DNA of 64,000 nucleotides from Hippopus hippopus (lineage: Eukaryota > Mollusca > Bivalvia > Cardiida > Cardiidae), in the NCBI GenBank assembly GCA_946811185.2, contig OX328101.1:23234122-23298121 (forward strand), in the 5' to 3' direction. Shown here in pieces: positions 18,892-30,492 of the stretch (position 1 is the stretch's first letter; each line of letters begins with the position of its first letter). Both the position numbers and the translations under genes were made by a program. The notes below the pieces were generated by a model, which was not told the DNA's origin, made no database searches, and was given only the letters and a program-made list of their open reading frames with translations.

Positions 18892-20229
18892 CGAGGGTTG
18901 TTCGATATGTAATGTGTATTGTACGATATCTTACAAGCATTCGACTCGAATAGTGAAATGCACATTACATCCCTTCAAAATATTCTCCGCGATTTGAAAT
19001 ACATAATTTCAATCTCTGAATCCATTTCTGAAATGCGTCACGGTACGCTGATTTAGGTAGACCTCTGAGGCACTGACTGATGGCTGAGCCAAGGGCTTGT
19101 CGGGTCTTGTAACGACGACCAGATAAGAACTTTTTAAGTTTTGGAAAAAGGAAAAAGTCGCATGGGGCTAGATCTGGAGGGTATGGTGGGTGTGGCAAGA
19201 CAGTAACCTTCTCCGACTTCAAAAATTGCTTCACAAGCTCAGATGTATGTGATGGAGCATTATCATGAAGTAGACGAACATGCATAAATCCTGACACAGG
19301 GCGTCGTTTAAGATAATATTTCTTGAGCTTTTTTAGTATAACATCTCGGTAATACCGACCTGTAACAATTTTGCCCTTCGGCACCGGAATTTGTACGGCT
19401 ATACCATCACATGAGAAGAATATGCAATAAAGAACCTTCTTTGTGCTTATGCTTCTTTTGGCAAATACAGGCCTTCTACCGTGTTTTGTTAGCCATATTT
19501 TGTTTCCAATTTTTCTCACTGGTTCGAAATAGTGAACCCATGTTTCGTCACCAGTAACAATTTTAGTAAATTGTCTTTGATTGAATTTGGGAAACATTTT
19601 GAGCAATTGCTTAGCGGTTTGTACTCGTACCCGTTTTTGGTTATCTGTCAATATATGCGGTATCCATCTGGCAGAAATCTTTCGTAATTTCAAAATACGC
19701 TTCAAAATGAAATGCACCCGCGATAGCGATATGCCAACAGCATTGGCAATATCATGAATCGTGTATCTGCCATCACTTTCAATTATTTCCCTGACTTTTG
19801 AGACATTCGCCTTGCCTGTTACAGTCACAGGTCGGCCAGATTTTGTTGCATCTTTGATGGACTCTGTGCCAGTCAGAAATTTCTTTCTCCACCTACGAAG
19901 CGTCTCATAAGATACCTTATCAGACCCATAAACTTCCCCCAATTCAGTAAAAATCTGCATTACCGAATGACCGAGTTTTGTGCGAACTTTTATATAAGCT
20001 CTAATTTCTTCAATATTCTTAATCCGTTTCCCAACCATTTTTACAACAGTGGTCAACGACTAGCTCTAATGAAATGACTATAAGTTTAAAACTATGTGGA
20101 GCTAAAGGCTCGTGTTTATACCGTTGGAAAGGTATTGGATAGAGCTATTCAAGCGTATCATCATCCACGAAATCGTTGAAAGCGTTATCGCGCTGTGGTA
20201 GAATACACATTACATATCGAACAGCCTCG
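18892..20229 (-). mobile_element. Complete mariner element with TIRs and TA target duplication
   Basis: Terminal repeats start CGAGG after TA (18890-18891) and end CCTCG before TA (20230-20231). The shared GTTCGATATGTAATGTGTAT lies just inside both ends. The about 28-bp TIRs differ only by a one-base indel and a substitution next to it. Length is about 1.34 kb, usual for mariner. Confidence 0.92.
18965..20056 (-). CDS. Mariner transposase, DD34D, intact ORF (363 aa)
   Basis: It cuts and pastes the element at TA sites in the nucleus. The N-terminal half has two helix-turn-helix segments (about residues 8-60 and 83-122) that bind the terminal repeats. WIPHILT at 131-137 matches the mariner WVPHEL linker. 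The catalytic domain shows D170 (TGDETWVHYFEP), D265 (HDNAPSHTS) and D300 (PDLAPCDFF). The spacing D265-x34-D300 is the mariner signature. Full length for the family, no stop or frameshift, M1 upstream of the HTH. It lies between two nearly matching TIRs, so the copy may be recent and could still be active. Residues 1-6 may be extra, since a second Met sits at position 7. Confidence 0.93.
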   Translation of the reverse strand: MTTVVKMVGKRIKNIEEIRAYIKVRTKLGHSVMQIFTELGEVYGSDKVSYETLRRWRKKFLTGTESIKDATKSGRPVTVTGKANVSKVREIIESDGRYTIHDIANAVGISLSRVHFILKRILKLRKISARWIPHILTDNQKRVRVQTAKQLLKMFPKFNQRQFTKIVTGDETWVHYFEPVRKIGNKIWLTKHGRRPVFAKRSISTKKVLYCIFFSCDGIAVQIPVPKGKIVTGRYYRDVILKKLKKYYLKRRPVSGFMHVRLLHDNAPSHTSELVKQFLKSEKVTVLPHPPYPPDLAPCDFFLFPKLKKFLSGRRYKTRQALGSAISQCLRGLPKSAYRDAFQKWIQRLKLCISNRGEYFEGM

Positions 20230-20639
20230 TAAATATTTCATCGAAGTCCGAATCCCCATTGACTTACATGTACGTGGGTTTATATCCAATAAAGGAAAAT
20301 GACTCTGACACTGAAATACATATTTTATATTTCGATATCATGTAATGTTATATAGAAAAAAATATTATATAGCTGTTTAAAACGAGATGACGTCGCCAAA
20401 ATTTAGCGGAAAAATAACACCAAGTGCTATGTTTTAGAGAGCTACAACTGTTATGTGGTAATGTAAACAGCTCCAGTAACTTGAATTTTTACCAGTTTAG
20501 TTTTCCTTTTCATCGAATGATCAGAAGAAGCATAATTCAATTTCTTGCACACTGAAAAATACGCCTACGTCAATGGGAGGTCGGAAAATGATGAAATATT
20601 TATTGCCACTTATTGTGGTATGCGTCGCTATAAAATGAT

Positions 20640-20745
20640 AATATAGTTGTACCAGCATTTTCTCCAGCCCCCATGCTGTTTCAAAAGCATTTTCCTCCAG
20701 GGCGGCTAAAACGGGATTATTTGGCGAAGGGTCAACGCTTTACAA
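20640..20745 (+). mobile_element. Family A fragment
   Basis: Right half only: accagcattttctcc ... gggattatttggcgaagggtcaa. Confidence 0.5.
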
Positions 20746-21905
20746 AAAAAATAAGACTTGCTTCCATTGAGAGCTCTTGCCGGTTACAAACTAGATTAGA
20801 CTTATCTTCACATGACATACACCCTAAGAATATATAATTCTGGTAAAATAAGCAAGAGTCAACTGATTTAAAAATAAATGTATGATTTCAAACCTAGACA
20901 AGCCCGATGGCTTGTGAACAAAAGCTTTCTTGGAAAAAAAAAAAGTATGCTCATAAAGCGCGATTTCATAACTGAATCCAAGATTTCCAATTACCATCTG
21001 CTAGCTTGTGTTTTACACTCCACCGGTCTTATACTACAGCGTGTACCAGAATGCCTTTCTGTCTGTTTTTGAAATAATGACTTTATTTTATCTTTGGCTT
21101 AAGCTTTCATGGCAAACAAAGATTTTTCTGACCAGGATCAATGTGACGAACTAGTTAAAGAATAAAAGCTTGTGTGATTAGGACTATCTTTGTGCATAAG
21201 TCTTATCACAATTTAAATTTTCAAGTTAAGCGTTATCTCACAAAGTCTCGAAACAGAAAGATAACTGCTGTGTAGCATTAGGTGTTACTTGTTTTTGATA
21301 CGAAGATCGATAACGGCTACCAGTTTAGTTAATCATACTTTCACTTGGACGTAAAATTTAATATTGGCAAAAATTAACAACATGTAAGTGTTTTGTTTTG
21401 CAAATCCTTCATTATTACAGAAACAGGTAAAAAAGAAACCAAATAACAGCAATGGTCATACAATACCTTTTATGACAGCAATTGATATTTAGCCGAGATA
21501 TTAACATGAAAATTACTTTTTTTCTGCTAGCGACACATGGAGCGACCGCACAATAACATATTGTTATCTTCACAATAAATTCCATACTTTTTAATGGTAT
21601 AAATAAAATTTACATGCATTTTTAACACCGCATTGTTTACTTTTGACCGCTACTGGGCCTCTAAGCTTACCGGTTATCTTGTTTAATAAAATAAAAACCT
21701 GCCACTTCCCTCCTAAAACAGTTTGGGATTGAATTTCAAGCACGCTCAATACACATTTTGAATAGTATATTGTTTTGAGAATTTCATATAAAACGCACCT
21801 TGTTGAAGAGATCATTTTACAAGCTTAAAAAAAAACACCTATCGGGTTTATATGACTTGTGTAGTCGTCGGATGTTATCACGGTTAAATAGAAAATATGA
21901 AATTT
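20746..21905. other. Non-coding stretch
   Basis: No gene or recognised repeat seen. Confidence 0.4.
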
Positions 21906-22138
21906 GCCATGCTCTGGCAAAAGGGGGGTTTAATGCATCTCTGTGATGCATTCTACCGAGAAAGTCATCAGCCACATACATGTAATTATGGATCCATAAA
22001 ATCAGCTTAGTCTTACAACCGCCTGGATAATGAGATAGAAAGGTCCTTGGACATGCAGAAAATATACCAAAAGCTTCGGTCGATAGGACCTACTTTTTGC
22101 GCATGCGTCAAATCCCCTTTTCATGGGGCATGGCTCAA
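21906..22138 (+). mobile_element. Family B copy (reverse orientation)
   Basis: Ends gccatgctctggcaaaag ... ggggcatggctca, with aattatggatccataaa inside. Confidence 0.75.
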
Positions 22139-22756
22139 CTATAGGAATTAAAGATATCTATGTCAGTCATGGGAACTTTAATATGAAATACAAGTTTTGC
22201 CTTTCGTTTGTTTGATATCTTTTCCTTCCCTGTTTCATTCATATAACTACAGCTTGTGCAACTATTCACCATACTCGGTGTTTCCTCATAGTAACTATAG
22301 GCAACAATGCCCGAATATCACGGGTAAATGGCTTCAGTCGAGTTCAAGAAGTTCAATTACTGTAGTATGTACTGGTTACCGGCATTTTCTACCTTTGCCA
22401 CAATATTTCAAAATGTCTCTTTCAAAACGTTCGTAAAAAGGTACTGATGGATGAAGGCTTAGTATAATGAGCGAACTTACTGCTATCGACTGTTTTACAA
22501 TATACGTTTGAGAATGTAGATCTATACCAAACTGATGTTTTTTTTTTTATCTTTCTTTACAGGATGATGAAGAAGGCGTTTTTTTACGGACGGATTATAC
22601 ACGTATTTGTATATTGAGTTAAATAACCCTCCTTATTACGTTATGATCAAATGTAATGATGAAAAAAACCCAATTTTCTCTAAAAATATCAACACTAATT
22701 TTCTAAAATATAAGATTATGATAACCTTAATTACCAAAAGCCGTCAAACATATGTA

Positions 22757-22957
22757 ATGGACAGGCTTGACAGATTCATGGACTTCATAATGTGGAACGA
22801 CAGACACGCATTTGTCTACGCGGTACCTTATGGAGACCCCAACGATCCCCTTAGGAATTTTTCCAGGACGGTGGAGCCTTTTCATATGGCACATTTGGGG
22901 CGTATTATGGCGGAGATGCAAAGACGCATTAATAACTTGCATGGTATCAACTTGGAG
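22757..22957 (+). CDS. Candidate host exon 1 (67 codons), gene not recognised
   Basis: The open frame continues upstream to 22607, but the compositionally protein-like part starts at ATG 22757 and ends at a consensus donor (GAG|GTAAGA, phase 0). The peptide holds basic and aromatic words (WNDRHAFVYAVPYGDP) and a helix LGRIMAEMQRRINN. A poly-T/acceptor-like tract at 22539-22561 could bound a longer first exon. It is grouped with 23200 and 23648 because all junctions are phase 0. I recognise no domain. Confidence 0.5.
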
Positions 22958-23199
22958 GTAAGACTACCAGCGTTTTCGTTAAAAACTGGCTGCCTTGGTG
23001 AAACAAACTTGTGACTATTATTCCTATTTGGACTAATTCATTTCTGCTGACATTTCTTTGTCTAGCAGCAAATATCCTTGAAAACGTTGTGATAAAAGGA
23101 AAAAAATATCGTAACGATTTCCCATTTGCCACTATTTCTTTTTGTTTTTACAGACATTCACGTATTTAACCTCAATAATATTGATTATATCTGTTTTAG

Positions 23200-23286
23200 G
23201 ATGACGTTTTGGCTGGTGTCTGGTGCAGATTTGTTTCAGAAGTTGATAAGTCATCCCTTGTCCTCACATACATCTATATGTCGTAG
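23200..23286 (+). CDS. Candidate host exon 2, ending at a stop
   Basis: It follows a good acceptor (ttatatctgttttag) in phase 0 and encodes DDVLAGVWCRFVSEVDKSS and nine more residues before TAG at 23284. No donor is evident before the stop. Bases from 23283 on belong to a short repeat block, which may have destroyed the donor. Either this is an alternative 3' exon or the gene is broken. Confidence 0.4.
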   Translation, partial: DDVLAGVWCRFVSEVDKSSLVLTYIYMS

Positions 23287-23465
23287 GCCAGAATGGAATC
23301 TAGATAGATCCGGAATCTGCCTAGATCAAATTAGAATTCTAATCTGGTCTAGGCCAAAATAGAATTCTTGTTTAGTCCAAGAAGATTCTAGATCTACCTA
23401 GACCAAATTAGAATTCCAGTTTGGTTAGTCAGTTACAGGATCTGCCTAGACCAAATTGGAATCTA
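23283..23465. repeat. Short degenerate repeat of CTAGACCAAATTAGAATTC
   Basis: Five or six imperfect copies of about 30-35 bp, some inverted (ctaatctggtctaggcc), lie in the intron directly after exon 2. Confidence 0.75.
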
Positions 23466-23647
23466 TTATTTTTCAGAGTTATTACAAGTGTCACTTTGGC
23501 GAAAGACTTGAAAACATAATATGTGCATGGGCATTTCCATTTTAAAATTAAAGGCCTATTTTGCCACATTGTTTTGCAAAGCTGTCTGCAGAAGGAGCAT
23601 GAAATTTTTAATTTGTATGGCAGTGGATCAATTTTCTTTTCTTTTAG

Positions 23648-23989
23648 AGAGGCAACGCTGCAAGAAATTCCGAGGAGGACTTTGGTGCCACAGCATTGCC
23701 CGAACCAGACTTGCCTCACCATTGCAAAATAGATATTAAAGTCGGAAATCGCAGCAGAATGTTCTACCTGCGAAATGTAAAGGTAGAAGCTGAAATCGTT
23801 AAAGTAACCCCAACGAATCTCTACGTTAGATTTAGAACCCTGAGACAAAATTATGTACAGAACTGCGTTGCTGTTATTAACAATACTGTAGGAAGGCCTT
23901 TTACGTTTACTTATTTGGGGGTCACAGTTACCATTGCAGTCCGAGGTTATCCACCCTATTTGTGGATAAACATTAGGAATAATAATTAA
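23648..23989 (+). CDS. Candidate host terminal exon (113 codons plus stop)
   Basis: Follows acceptor ttttcttttag in phase 0. The first part is acidic (RNSEEDFGATALPEPDLP). The rest is beta-rich, with alternating hydrophobics (FYLRNVKVEAEIVKV, LYVRFRTL, FTFTYLGVTVTIAV) and ends in NIRNNN. It could be a small beta-sandwich domain; no family is recognised. The overlapping 139-aa minus-strand ORF is a shadow. Confidence 0.5.
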   Translation, partial: RGNAARNSEEDFGATALPEPDLPHHCKIDIKVGNRSRMFYLRNVKVEAEIVKVTPTNLYVRFRTLRQNYVQNCVAVINNTVGRPFTFTYLGVTVTIAVRGYPPYLWINIRNNN

Positions 23990-24017
23990 AATTAATCATT
24001 TAGAAGGCAACAAAAAT

Positions 24018-24205
24018 TTTAGACTTGTATATAACAAAAACTTTTTCAGAAAAACAATTGAATAGTACTTTAATGATAGGATTTATTTTTGAACGGAAAG
24101 AACACGTTGTGAGAAAAGAAGAAAATGATGGTTACCAGCATTTTATTCTTTTCACACAAAGTTTTCATATGCCTCCCCTCTCAAAATTGTCAGAAGATTT
24201 TTTTT
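24018..24205 (+). mobile_element. Family A copy, degenerate
   Basis: Core gaacacgttgtgagaaaag ... ccagcattttattc; both ends are decayed. Confidence 0.6.
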
Positions 24206-24286
24206 TTGTAAAGATAAAATGCGTCTGTTTTTCACCGTTTTAGCGTATAAATATAGTCTAGAAGAAAGACCAATGTTTTACAATTT

Positions 24287-24508
24287 TTAACCTTCACCAA
24301 ACGACAGATTTTAGACTCTTCAACATTAAAAGTTTCTGAAGTTGACAAATCCGATTGTGATATAAATGAACTAAAGGTATATTTAAGGATAGAAACATTG
24401 TTGGAAAATGGGAAAATGCTGGTTACTAGCATTTTCTCGTTTCATGCAATGTTTTCAGAAGCCTCTTCTTCATAGTCGTTAAAACACTGGCTCATTTGGG
24501 TAAGGTCC
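24287..24508 (+). mobile_element. Family A copy
   Basis: TTAACCTTCACCAAACGACAG at the left, atgctggttactagcatttt core. Confidence 0.75.
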
Positions 24509-24537
24509 TTTTGGTTAGAATATTTGACGGAAAATCG

Positions 24538-24612
24538 GATAGCCTTGATCCAAGATTAGACTACACATCCAATGCAGGTCTGATCTTGATCCACACTGTC
24601 TGTAAAAGAAGT
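24538..24612. mobile_element. Family C hairpin fragment
   Basis: Only the central ccaagattagactaca ... ggtctgatcttgatcc hairpin remains. Confidence 0.5.
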
Positions 24613-24613
24613 T

Positions 24614-24870
24614 AACCAATGCTCTGGCGAAAGGAGGCTTAATGCATCTCCTCGATGTATTAAGCAAGTCATCATATAATTATGGATCCACAGTAATTAT
24701 TTCGTACAGCAAACGACTGAATCGTTAGGTACAGTGGTCCTTTGACATGCAGGAAATTGATTAATAGTAAAAAGTTTCGGCTCAGGTCAGCCTTCGCGGA
24801 CCGTGCAGGCTGACATGGTCGATACTTTTTGCAGATTCATTTAGTCCCCTTTTTACAGAGAATGGCTCAA
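24614..24870 (+). mobile_element. Family B copy
   Basis: ccaatgctctggcgaaagg ... cagagaatggctca; hairpin near 24785-24820. Confidence 0.75.
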
Positions 24871-25429
24871 TTGAAAGTGATTTTGTTGCCGAAATGATTA
24901 ATATAGATTATTCAAAGGAATGAAATCTTTCTCTGTCTCTTTCGAAGGAGAATATAGATGTTCTGCTTTGAAAGAGGGAGAGAGAAATACGTAATTATAT
25001 ATATAAATATAATTTCTTTCAAATAAGTGCTTTTTTATATCGCGTGTTTATCGCGGTACACAGATATGATGAATTTTTATCACTTTTTTCATTTTTTAAT
25101 TTGAAAAAAAATTATTAAAAAGTTACTATTATTTTTCTTTTATGCGACATTATAGTTTCTAAAACAATGTTTAAGCAAGAGTTTTTTTCGCTGAATTGCT
25201 GATAGAATTTATGATTTCCAATGCCTTCAAAAACAATTGCTATTATTTTATGTTTGAAATGTTTGTGACCATAAAAAAACTGATCGAAGTTAATAACATT
25301 GCCTGATCACTGGTACCTCAAACAGTTCTTATCAATCCTTAATAGCTGCTTCGACCAATTAGGTAGAAATTCATGGGCTAGTCTTTAACAAAATAATTGT
25401 TTGGTTTTCGTTAATTTCACGTTACCGAA
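24871..25429. other. AT-rich non-coding stretch
   Basis: Nothing recognised. Confidence 0.4.
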
Positions 25430-25655
25430 AGCCCCAGAAGACGATTAGTTATGTAACGAAGGATGGTGTAAGATACAGGACGAAACCGATCCTAGGTTAC
25501 AGGTACTCATTGTATAGAACCATCACAAGGGACCTAGGTTTAACGTCTCATCTGTTTTAGTAATTTTATGTGGCCAGCCGAGGGGATCGAACTCACATCC
25601 TCAATTGGCCCGAGATCTCACGCTAACAAGTCTTGTGAGCTACCACCAGTGCTGG
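25430..25655 (-). mobile_element. SINE-like element E, copy 1
   Basis: Minus-strand tRNA-like B box at 25584 region (ggggatcgaactcac on plus) and a body shared with 45,590-45,740: gataca ggacga, gggacctaggtttaacgtct. Confidence 0.6.
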
Positions 25656-25855
25656 TAAAAAATCGCTATGGGTATCACATAAAAATTGAAGATAATTCTT
25701 CCTTGATAAAACTATTAAAATAGTGACTTATAGATACAATCCTGGCATGCGAAGTGGTGTGAATCTTTTAAAGCGATTTCTTACGAACAAAACAACTTGT
25801 TATCGGCCAAAAGAAAAACCAACCCTAATTCAATATCAGTCATGCGTTTACGTTT

Positions 25856-26114
25856 GAACCATGATCTTGCAAAAGGGGGCTTAATGTATCTCCGTAATGC
25901 ATGATACCAAGCAAGTCATCATTTTATTAGGGATCCACTAAATCTTTTTTTTTTTCAAATAGTCGATTGGAGATAGAAGAGTCCTTTGACATGCAGAAAA
26001 CTTACAAATAGCAATAAGCTTCGACACAGGTCAGCCTGCGTAGACTGTACAGGCTGACCTGAATCGATACTTTTTGCAGGTGCATTAAGCCCTCTTTTCA
26101 CAGTGTATGGCTCA
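25856..26114 (+). mobile_element. Family B copy
   Basis: gaaccatgatcttgcaaaag ... gtgtatggctca; hairpin ggtcagcctgcg/gtacaggctgacc near 26029-26062. Confidence 0.75.
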
Positions 26115-26232
26115 TATACAACACAAATCTTGCAAATTTTTTATGCTGAAATCGTAATCTGGTAATTCAAAGGGGAAGACATGATAACATCTACAGAGAA
26201 AATCGTTCTGCGTTATCATTATTTTTTAACTA

Positions 26233-26317
26233 CTGATGATGATTACTATTACTATACTTTAAATGATGATGATAAAAATGATGATGATGATGGTGGTAGT
26301 GATGATGATGATGATGG
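26233..26317. repeat. (GAT)n-rich microsatellite
   Basis: Imperfect GAT/GGT triplets. Confidence 0.9.
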
Positions 26318-26499
26318 CTAACTGAGACATTGTTGGGAAAGGAGTAGTTGCTTGTAACAGGCAATTGCTCCTTGTAGTATGTGTTCCGTCCCATCACTGA
26401 AAACGGTGGTTCCTTAAAAACTTTTCACTCCTTTGGTTTGTAAAAGTTTTGGGTTAGTTTGAGCAACGGGTTAAGTGACACGATGTAATGAAGCCAGGG

Positions 26500-27040
26500 C
26501 CTGTCGTCACTAACCATTCTTACCTGCAATCTTAGTCTGAATATAGATTTACAAAAGTAACGGACTTTCTGATTGGCTAAAACATTCTGACTTAACAATT
26601 TGATTTATGCAATCATACATAGCTTTACTTCCAAATTTAAAAAATCATTGAATATAAAATTAAAACGTTGTTACGAAAATCTGGATGGTAAAGGCCCTGA
26701 TACAAGTTTGTAGAAGGAATAGAAGAGAGAAGTGCGTTTGCTAGAAGTCTCCCTTTAGCAGATATGTAAACGAATGATGAATTTTATTTTAGTATGTATG
26801 TATAAGTAGCCTTATATAAGTTGTTTTAAGTTGTCTGATTAGACTACAAATTGTCTTTTATTGTATTCTTGGTAAGTATTCATCAACCATTCTTAGGAAC
26901 GTTCTTAGTTAACAAGAATTTTCTAAATTTGAAAGTACACAACTTCTGATTGGCTACAACAAATGATTTAGCCAATCAGAAGTTGCATTTCTTTCGAAAT
27001 CTGGAATAAGACTTAGTATGAAACTAAGAATGGTTGGTGA
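26500..27040. mobile_element. CTGATTGGCTA palindromic MITE fragments
   Basis: 26561-26590 holds ctttctgattggctaaaac. 26940-26990 holds the palindrome CAACTTCTGATTGGCTA/TAGCCAATCAGAAGTTG, flanked by aagaatggttggtg-type arms (26886 and 27027). Relatives lie at 33,780 and 60,780. Confidence 0.55.
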
Positions 27041-27440
27041 AAATGTACCCTGATTGCTTTTTTCTAGAATCAGAGATACGACAGAAAAAATGTAAAAAAA
27101 AAGAAAAGTAAATACTGCTACACCACTCGCTTGATACACTAGTATGCTTAAAAAAGCAACCTTTACAATTAAATTTCGTCACCATCAAGAAAAAGATAAA
27201 ACTAAAGTTTTGGCTCTATTTTTCTGTGTAAAGGGATAAAGCCAATGTACGTGTTCGAAGTTCCCAAAAATTCGATTTTTCGATTTTTCAGTGTCGCATA
27301 AAAGTGCATTCAGAATGTTTCTATCTTGTGACCAAATCATCTGTTTTCATTTTAACACCTAGGTCATGTTGATTACGTTTAACATCGATTCTTTTTCTAG
27401 ACAGGAGAAGCAAAAAAGGGTCCATGGCTTAATTACAGTT

Positions 27441-27660
27441 TGACCTTTAACCAACCGACAGAATTGTAGACTCGTCCAAATTGAAAGTATTTGTAGACAA
27501 CAACTTAGATGTAGCCCAAGTATACCTAATCATGTTTGTCTTTGAAATGTGTAGTAGAAAACATTCTGGGAACAGCAGAAAATACTGGTTTGCAGCATTT
27601 TCTCCTTTTCCCGCTATGTTTTCAAAAGCTTTATCTGGGTTTAATTTTCCTGGATAATTC
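27441..27660 (+). mobile_element. Family A copy, degenerate
   Basis: gacctttaaccaaccgacag left end; gaaaacattctgggaac core. Confidence 0.6.
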
Positions 27661-27822
27661 TGCATATTATTGCTACATCAATCAGGCGGAGCCATCAGAA
27701 TTGCTGCCGCACTGTTTTCGGGAGAAAATGGTCGTACCAGCAAATGTTTCATGTAAACCTTCATGTATTCAAAACTTTGCTTGTTTGAAATATCAAAGTT
27801 GGGCTGTGGTTATTTAACCCAT

Positions 27823-27915
27823 ATTACGCCATGCTTGACTGCGGATTACTTTGCGTAGATCAAGATCAGCCTGCACGTAGGTGCTGTCAGATATCGATCT
27901 ACGCTCTCTGCTTTC
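27823..27915. mobile_element. Family C fragment
   Basis: gtagatcaagatcagcctgc ... gctgtcagatatcgatctac. Confidence 0.5.
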
Positions 27916-27950
27916 TTTTTATTTTATCAGTCCACAATCCTTATAAATGT

Positions 27951-28190
27951 ATTGTATGATTGTATGGTGTTTAACGCCGTTTTCAACATTATTTCAGTTA
28001 TATCGCGGCGGCCAGTGCACCTATCCATGCTTTCCTGGAGTACCTTTTTACCAGTACTCCGCACTATTTTCTTTCCAAGCCATTGGCTGCTTTCCCACAT
28101 AATCATCGTCGAAACAATGGTCAGCGGTGGGAGAGGAATGAATCCTGTCGCAGTAACTATGAATCCTCGGAAGGAAATTGGCCCTTATAA
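27951..28190 (-). mobile_element. SINE D copy
   Basis: Minus orientation: gattgtatggtgtttaacgc at the tail side, then the body to aatcctcggaaggaaattgg. Matches the full copy at 47,813-48,150; the tRNA head is missing. Confidence 0.75.
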
Positions 28191-28244
28191 AATGTCAACG
28201 AACTTTATGTAAATGTAAACGTTATAAATTCATCAGGATAGGGC

Positions 28245-28475
28245 TTAAACACTTTACCACACAATCCTGAGTCTTAAAGACACTGAAGACAGAGAGCTTT
28301 TGAAAGCATTGTAGGAAAAGAAGAAAATGCTGGGAACCAGCATTTTCTCCTTTTCACACAATGTTTTCTACCCTTTTAAATATAAGTTTTAATTTTTGTG
28401 TCACATCTTTTTTGTGGTATGCAAATGCTTTAAATTTGGACCTGTGTAAAATTTTGTCGTTTGGGAAAGAGTTAA
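28245..28475 (-). mobile_element. Family A copy
   Basis: Near-complete with the palindromic core at about 28308-28372; ends TTAAACACTTTACCAC ... GGGAAAGAGTTAA. Confidence 0.8.
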
Positions 28476-28499
28476 AAGATAAGGGAGGCACTCTTTGAG

Positions 28500-28713
28500 A
28501 ACGGTTTTTAGGCACCTTCCAAATGCTTTGTACCTAGCAAGTCGTCGCATACCATGGATCGATATTGTCGGAGAACCGACTGGATCATGAGGTAGGACGG
28601 TCCTTTGACACGTAGAAAAATTTACTCACAGCAAAAAGGTTCGAACCTGGTCAGCCTGAGCAGACTGGGTCGATACTTTTTGCAGATACCTGCTTTTCAC
28701 GGAGCATAACTCA
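28500..28713 (-). mobile_element. Family B copy, left end lost
   Basis: gtacctagcaagtcgtcgca, ccatggatcg and tttgacacgtagaaaa blocks; ends cacggagcataactca. Confidence 0.6.
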
Positions 28714-28739
28714 TGCATTTTATCACTAGGATATACATG

Positions 28740-28980
28740 TGAGCCGTGCTCTGTGAAAAGAGGGATTAATGCATCTACAAAAAGTGTCGACCAGGGTCAG
28801 CTTGCTTCGAAACTTTCGCCTCCTTTTCATTTCTTCTGCATGTCAAAGGACCAGTCTTTTTCATGATTTAGTCAGTTGTTAGGCAAAATGGATTTTATGG
28901 TTCCATTTTTATGTGATGACTTGCTTGGTATAACGCGTCACGGAGATGCATTGAACACCCGATTGCCAGAGCATGGCTCA
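28740..28980 (+). mobile_element. Family B copy, opposite orientation to its neighbour
   Basis: TGAGCCGTGCTCTGTG ... AGAGCATGGCTCA, both terminal repeats kept. Confidence 0.8.
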
Positions 28981-30264
28981 TGTATATAGATATGTGTGTG
29001 TGTGTAGAATTAGTTCAGAATGACTGTTAATACGGAAAATTATGGTATGAGCTACATCAGGGCAGTCAGCGTGATGATATTACCTCGAGAGAGATTCACA
29101 ATGCCGACTTGGCTGCAGCAGATCTCTTCTGAGATTGTTATGGTTGAATCACAAAATGTTCGTTACGAACAATTTCTCATTTTACCACAATGTTTTCTCA
29201 GGTACAAGAAGCTCGAGTTCGAAAATCATATTGGACATATCACAAGTTCTCTATTTTATAGATCTTTTCTTTGTACATAGTGTTTGTTTGTTGACCGTTC
29301 TGATTGGTATGAAAACTACCGTTTAGATAAAAAGGATTGAAATAAAATAATCTTTTTCAACATTTCTAAGGTACAACTTTATCAAAAAAAAAAAAGCAAA
29401 AAACAGAAATTGGTTTCTTAACAACTTAAATTTTCAGCTTCAGGCTTTTAACAATAAAACTCAGGAGAATTAGAATTTTTTGGTCTAAGCCATGGAGGAG
29501 TGACCGATAGTTGGAGAACAGCCATATACAATAAGAAATCATGATAAAACCATATTATGTTTTTTGTACATATAGCTCTCACGTGGTAAACCTTTTATTA
29601 TCACTTTATGTTACTGTTTGTATTTGGGAATACAGGTTTAAAATCACGTACCGTGAAAAGAAATTATTACTTCAGTGTGGAAGGATTAATACATATCAAA
29701 GAAATCAATTTCTTTTAGTATGTATATACCTTCATACATTCATGAATTAAAAATGCTTTTTCTGAAAGAAAACACTGTGCGAAAAGAAGTTATACTTGTG
29801 AAGGTCAATTTCCTTTCTTCGGGAATGTTTCGAGAAAGTGGCTGTATTCACACAATTGAAAATACGTCTGTGTAAGAATCAGTTTTTATGACCCTAGATT
29901 TTCACGTATTTTTTTTTTGACCGTGGGATAGTCCACTGTTCTATTTGTCGCACTCTCTCCATAATTTTTAAATGTCAAAATTAACATTAATTCAGTTGAC
30001 AAAATCATACAAAATAACATTTTTAATTCTTAAAACATTTTTTCTATCCGGATTTTTGTAAAGTAATCAGGTAAGTACAGGGAAATTTCCAAAAGAGAAT
30101 TTTTAGAAAGATGATTTCGAGGCAAATGTTAGTTTTCATACCAACCAAATAATCTATATTCTTGACCAATTATAAATACCCATTTGTAAACAAATGTTCA
30201 TAATTTTATACATATTGTGTTAGACTTTAAAGGGGCACCCAATTACATAGTGAGAATGCAAAGT
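28981..30264. other. Non-coding stretch with weak family A traces
   Basis: Fragments of family A core lie near 29,150-29,205 and 29,765-29,850; nothing else recognised. Confidence 0.4.
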
Positions 30265-30492
30265 TTAACTCTTTACCAAACGACAAAATTTTAGACTGGT
30301 CCAAATTGAAAGCACTTGCAGACGACAGAATAAACGTAACTCAAAAATTGAAATTTGTTTCCAGCAGAGTAGAAAACATTGTGGGAAAAGGAGAAAATGC
30401 TGGTTACCAGCATTTTCTCCTTTTCCCACAATGTTTTCAAATGTCTTCTATCTCAGGGTCGTAAAAACCAGGGATTGTTTGGTAAAGGGTTA
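30265..30492 (+). mobile_element. Family A copy, well preserved
   Basis: TTAACTCTTTACCAAACGAC ... TTTGGTAAAGGGTTA. The core palindrome (about 30367-30434) is perfect over about 66 bp. Confidence 0.9.
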
